Assembly: GCA_937901105.1 (NCBI GenBank)
Contig: CALCHD010000055.1
Coordinates: 1-7,473 of the forward strand
Reading direction: 5' to 3'
DNA: 7,473 bases
DNA from: an uncultured Bacteroidales bacterium
GTDB lineage: Bacteria; Bacteroidota; Bacteroidia; Bacteroidales; UBA932
Shown here: in pieces, positions 6,936 to 7,473 of the stretch
Layout of the letters: each line of letters begins with the position of its first letter
Position numbering within the stretch: the stretch's first letter is position 1
Made by a program: the position numbers and the translations under genes
Notes under the pieces: generated by a model
What the model was told of the DNA's origin: nothing
Database searches by the model: none
What the model saw: the letters and a program-made list of their open reading frames with translations, nothing else

Positions 6936-6943
6936 CAAATATA
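6936..6943 (-). promoter_or_regulatory. Candidate Bacteroidota -7 promoter element for dnaN
   Basis: On the minus strand this reads TATATTTG, matching TAnnTTTG, in the 50-bp gap between the upstream gene stop (6961) and the dnaN ATG (6910). I find no convincing TTTG -33 partner about 20 bp upstream, where the DNA is the end of the preceding gene, so the promoter may be weak or the match partial. A 6-bp inverted repeat, CTATCT (6915-6920) and AGATAG (6954-6959), brackets the box. Confidence 0.5.
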
Positions 6944-6960
6944 GCAAAAATGTAGATAGC

Positions 6961-7473
6961 CTACTGCTCCCGGAGGATTATTTTTTTCTCCGCAAGACCT
7001 GTTGCAATGGAGATGAACCCCTTGATTTGTCCGGCCATTTCTTTAGGGTATTTTCCCCGCATGTATTTCCTGCTGCTTATAATCTCCACCCTGTTGCCGC
7101 TTATGCTGGAGGAGCATCTGTAGTACCCCATGCAGCTTGTTGTGTCAACATCTGCAATGCCGGATTCCATTATGTACGTTCCGGGGAGTTCTATAGTGAG
7201 GGAACTTTCCCATACGTGTCCGGAGGAGATCTCAATATCCAGTTCCCTTTTGCGGTTGAATCTGTCCTGTTGCCCCTTGAATATTGATGCCGGTATAAAG
7301 ATTCTGCCGCTGCTGTGCCGGATCCAGCTGGTTGAGCGGCACACATATTCCAGCTCCACTGAAGGCCTTTGTGCATGATGCTCGGTTATGAATACTGAAT
7401 CAACGGTGCATGACGGGATTTTCAGCTGCCCCTTGAGGAGCTCTTTCTGTGTATTCAGGTCTTCTGAAGAGAG
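6961..7473 (-). CDS. C-terminal part of a DUF3857/DUF3858-type (transglutaminase-like) protein
   Basis: An open frame runs from the right edge of the window to a TAG at 6961-6963, giving 170 residues with the N-terminus outside; no start should be assigned inside. The visible part is beta-rich: SVELEYVCRST, then a basic RFNRKRELDIEI segment, WESSLTIELPGTYIMESG, GYYRCSSSISGNRVEI, and a final SRKYMRGKYPKEMAGQIKGF before IILREQ. The pattern of an R-x-x-x-L/I strand, a 'LPxxY' strand, and an 'RxxxxxGxYPxE' end followed by a helix is what I associate with the C-terminal DUF3858 domain of Bacteroidota DUF3857/transglutaminase-like proteins, usually secreted or periplasmic. The catalytic Cys-His-Asp core would be upstream and cannot be checked. 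The gene ends 50 bp before dnaN on the same strand with no clear terminator, so some read-through is possible. Confidence 0.7.
   Translation of the reverse strand, partial: LSSEDLNTQKELLKGQLKIPSCTVDSVFITEHHAQRPSVELEYVCRSTSWIRHSSGRIFIPASIFKGQQDRFNRKRELDIEISSGHVWESSLTIELPGTYIMESGIADVDTTSCMGYYRCSSSISGNRVEIISSRKYMRGKYPKEMAGQIKGFISIATGLAEKKIILREQ

Noticed and set aside
6928..7287. A 119-codon plus-strand open frame at the right end.
   Set aside because: It overlaps antisense the DUF3858-like frame, which runs open to the window edge and has a sensible beta-rich pattern. It also covers the putative dnaN promoter.
7357..7359. A GTG start for the right-end gene, giving a 132-residue protein.
   Set aside because: The same frame remains open for 38 more codons to the window edge, and the beta-strand before it looks continuous. 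The gene is better read as 5'-truncated by the window.

Overview
The window looks like chromosomal DNA from a Bacteroidota, most likely a Bacteroidales gut-type anaerobe that makes butyrate. Three things point there. Two intergenic stretches carry the phylum's -7 promoter element (TAnnTTTG, both reading TATATTTG). Most starts lack a classical Shine-Dalgarno. The minus-strand genes (a DUF3857/DUF3858-type protein end, dnaN, and a DnaQ-like exonuclease with an ExoX-like C-terminus) are of types common in that group. The genus cannot be fixed from sequence alone.

Left half (1-4504, plus strand): one tightly packed cluster, ackA - ptb - buk - HI0933/BaiN-type flavoprotein, with gaps of 12, 6 and 1 bp. 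It has a candidate promoter at 8-15. Ptb converts butyryl-CoA to butyryl-phosphate, and Buk converts that to butyrate plus ATP. AckA does the same last step for acetyl-phosphate. No separate phosphate acetyltransferase is visible here, so the Ptb-type enzyme may feed both kinases. The flavoprotein gene appears to start at a TTG one base after the buk stop.

Right half (4494-7473, minus strand): reading right to left, the C-terminal 170 residues of a DUF3857/DUF3858-type protein (5' end outside the window), then dnaN (sliding clamp) with its own -7 box, a DEDDh 3'-5' exonuclease 7 bp later, and a 162-residue protein 28 bp after that. The last protein aligns with the fumarylacetoacetate hydrolase (FAH) fold but has lost all the expected metal ligands and the N-terminal lid, so I read it as a pseudoenzyme. 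The two halves converge and their coding regions overlap by 11 bp (4494-4504), leaving no intergenic terminator.

The main points for a second look are the catalytically stripped FAH-like protein in a replication-gene operon, the AckA-Ptb-Buk combination, complete GAG use for glutamate in the three kinase/transferase genes (70 of 70 codons), and an 11-bp palindrome, GTAAAGTTTAC, at two gene junctions. I saw no RNA genes, CRISPR arrays, insertion sequences or phage genes. There is no gene-free stretch over 300 bases; the longest are 1-66 and 6911-6960.
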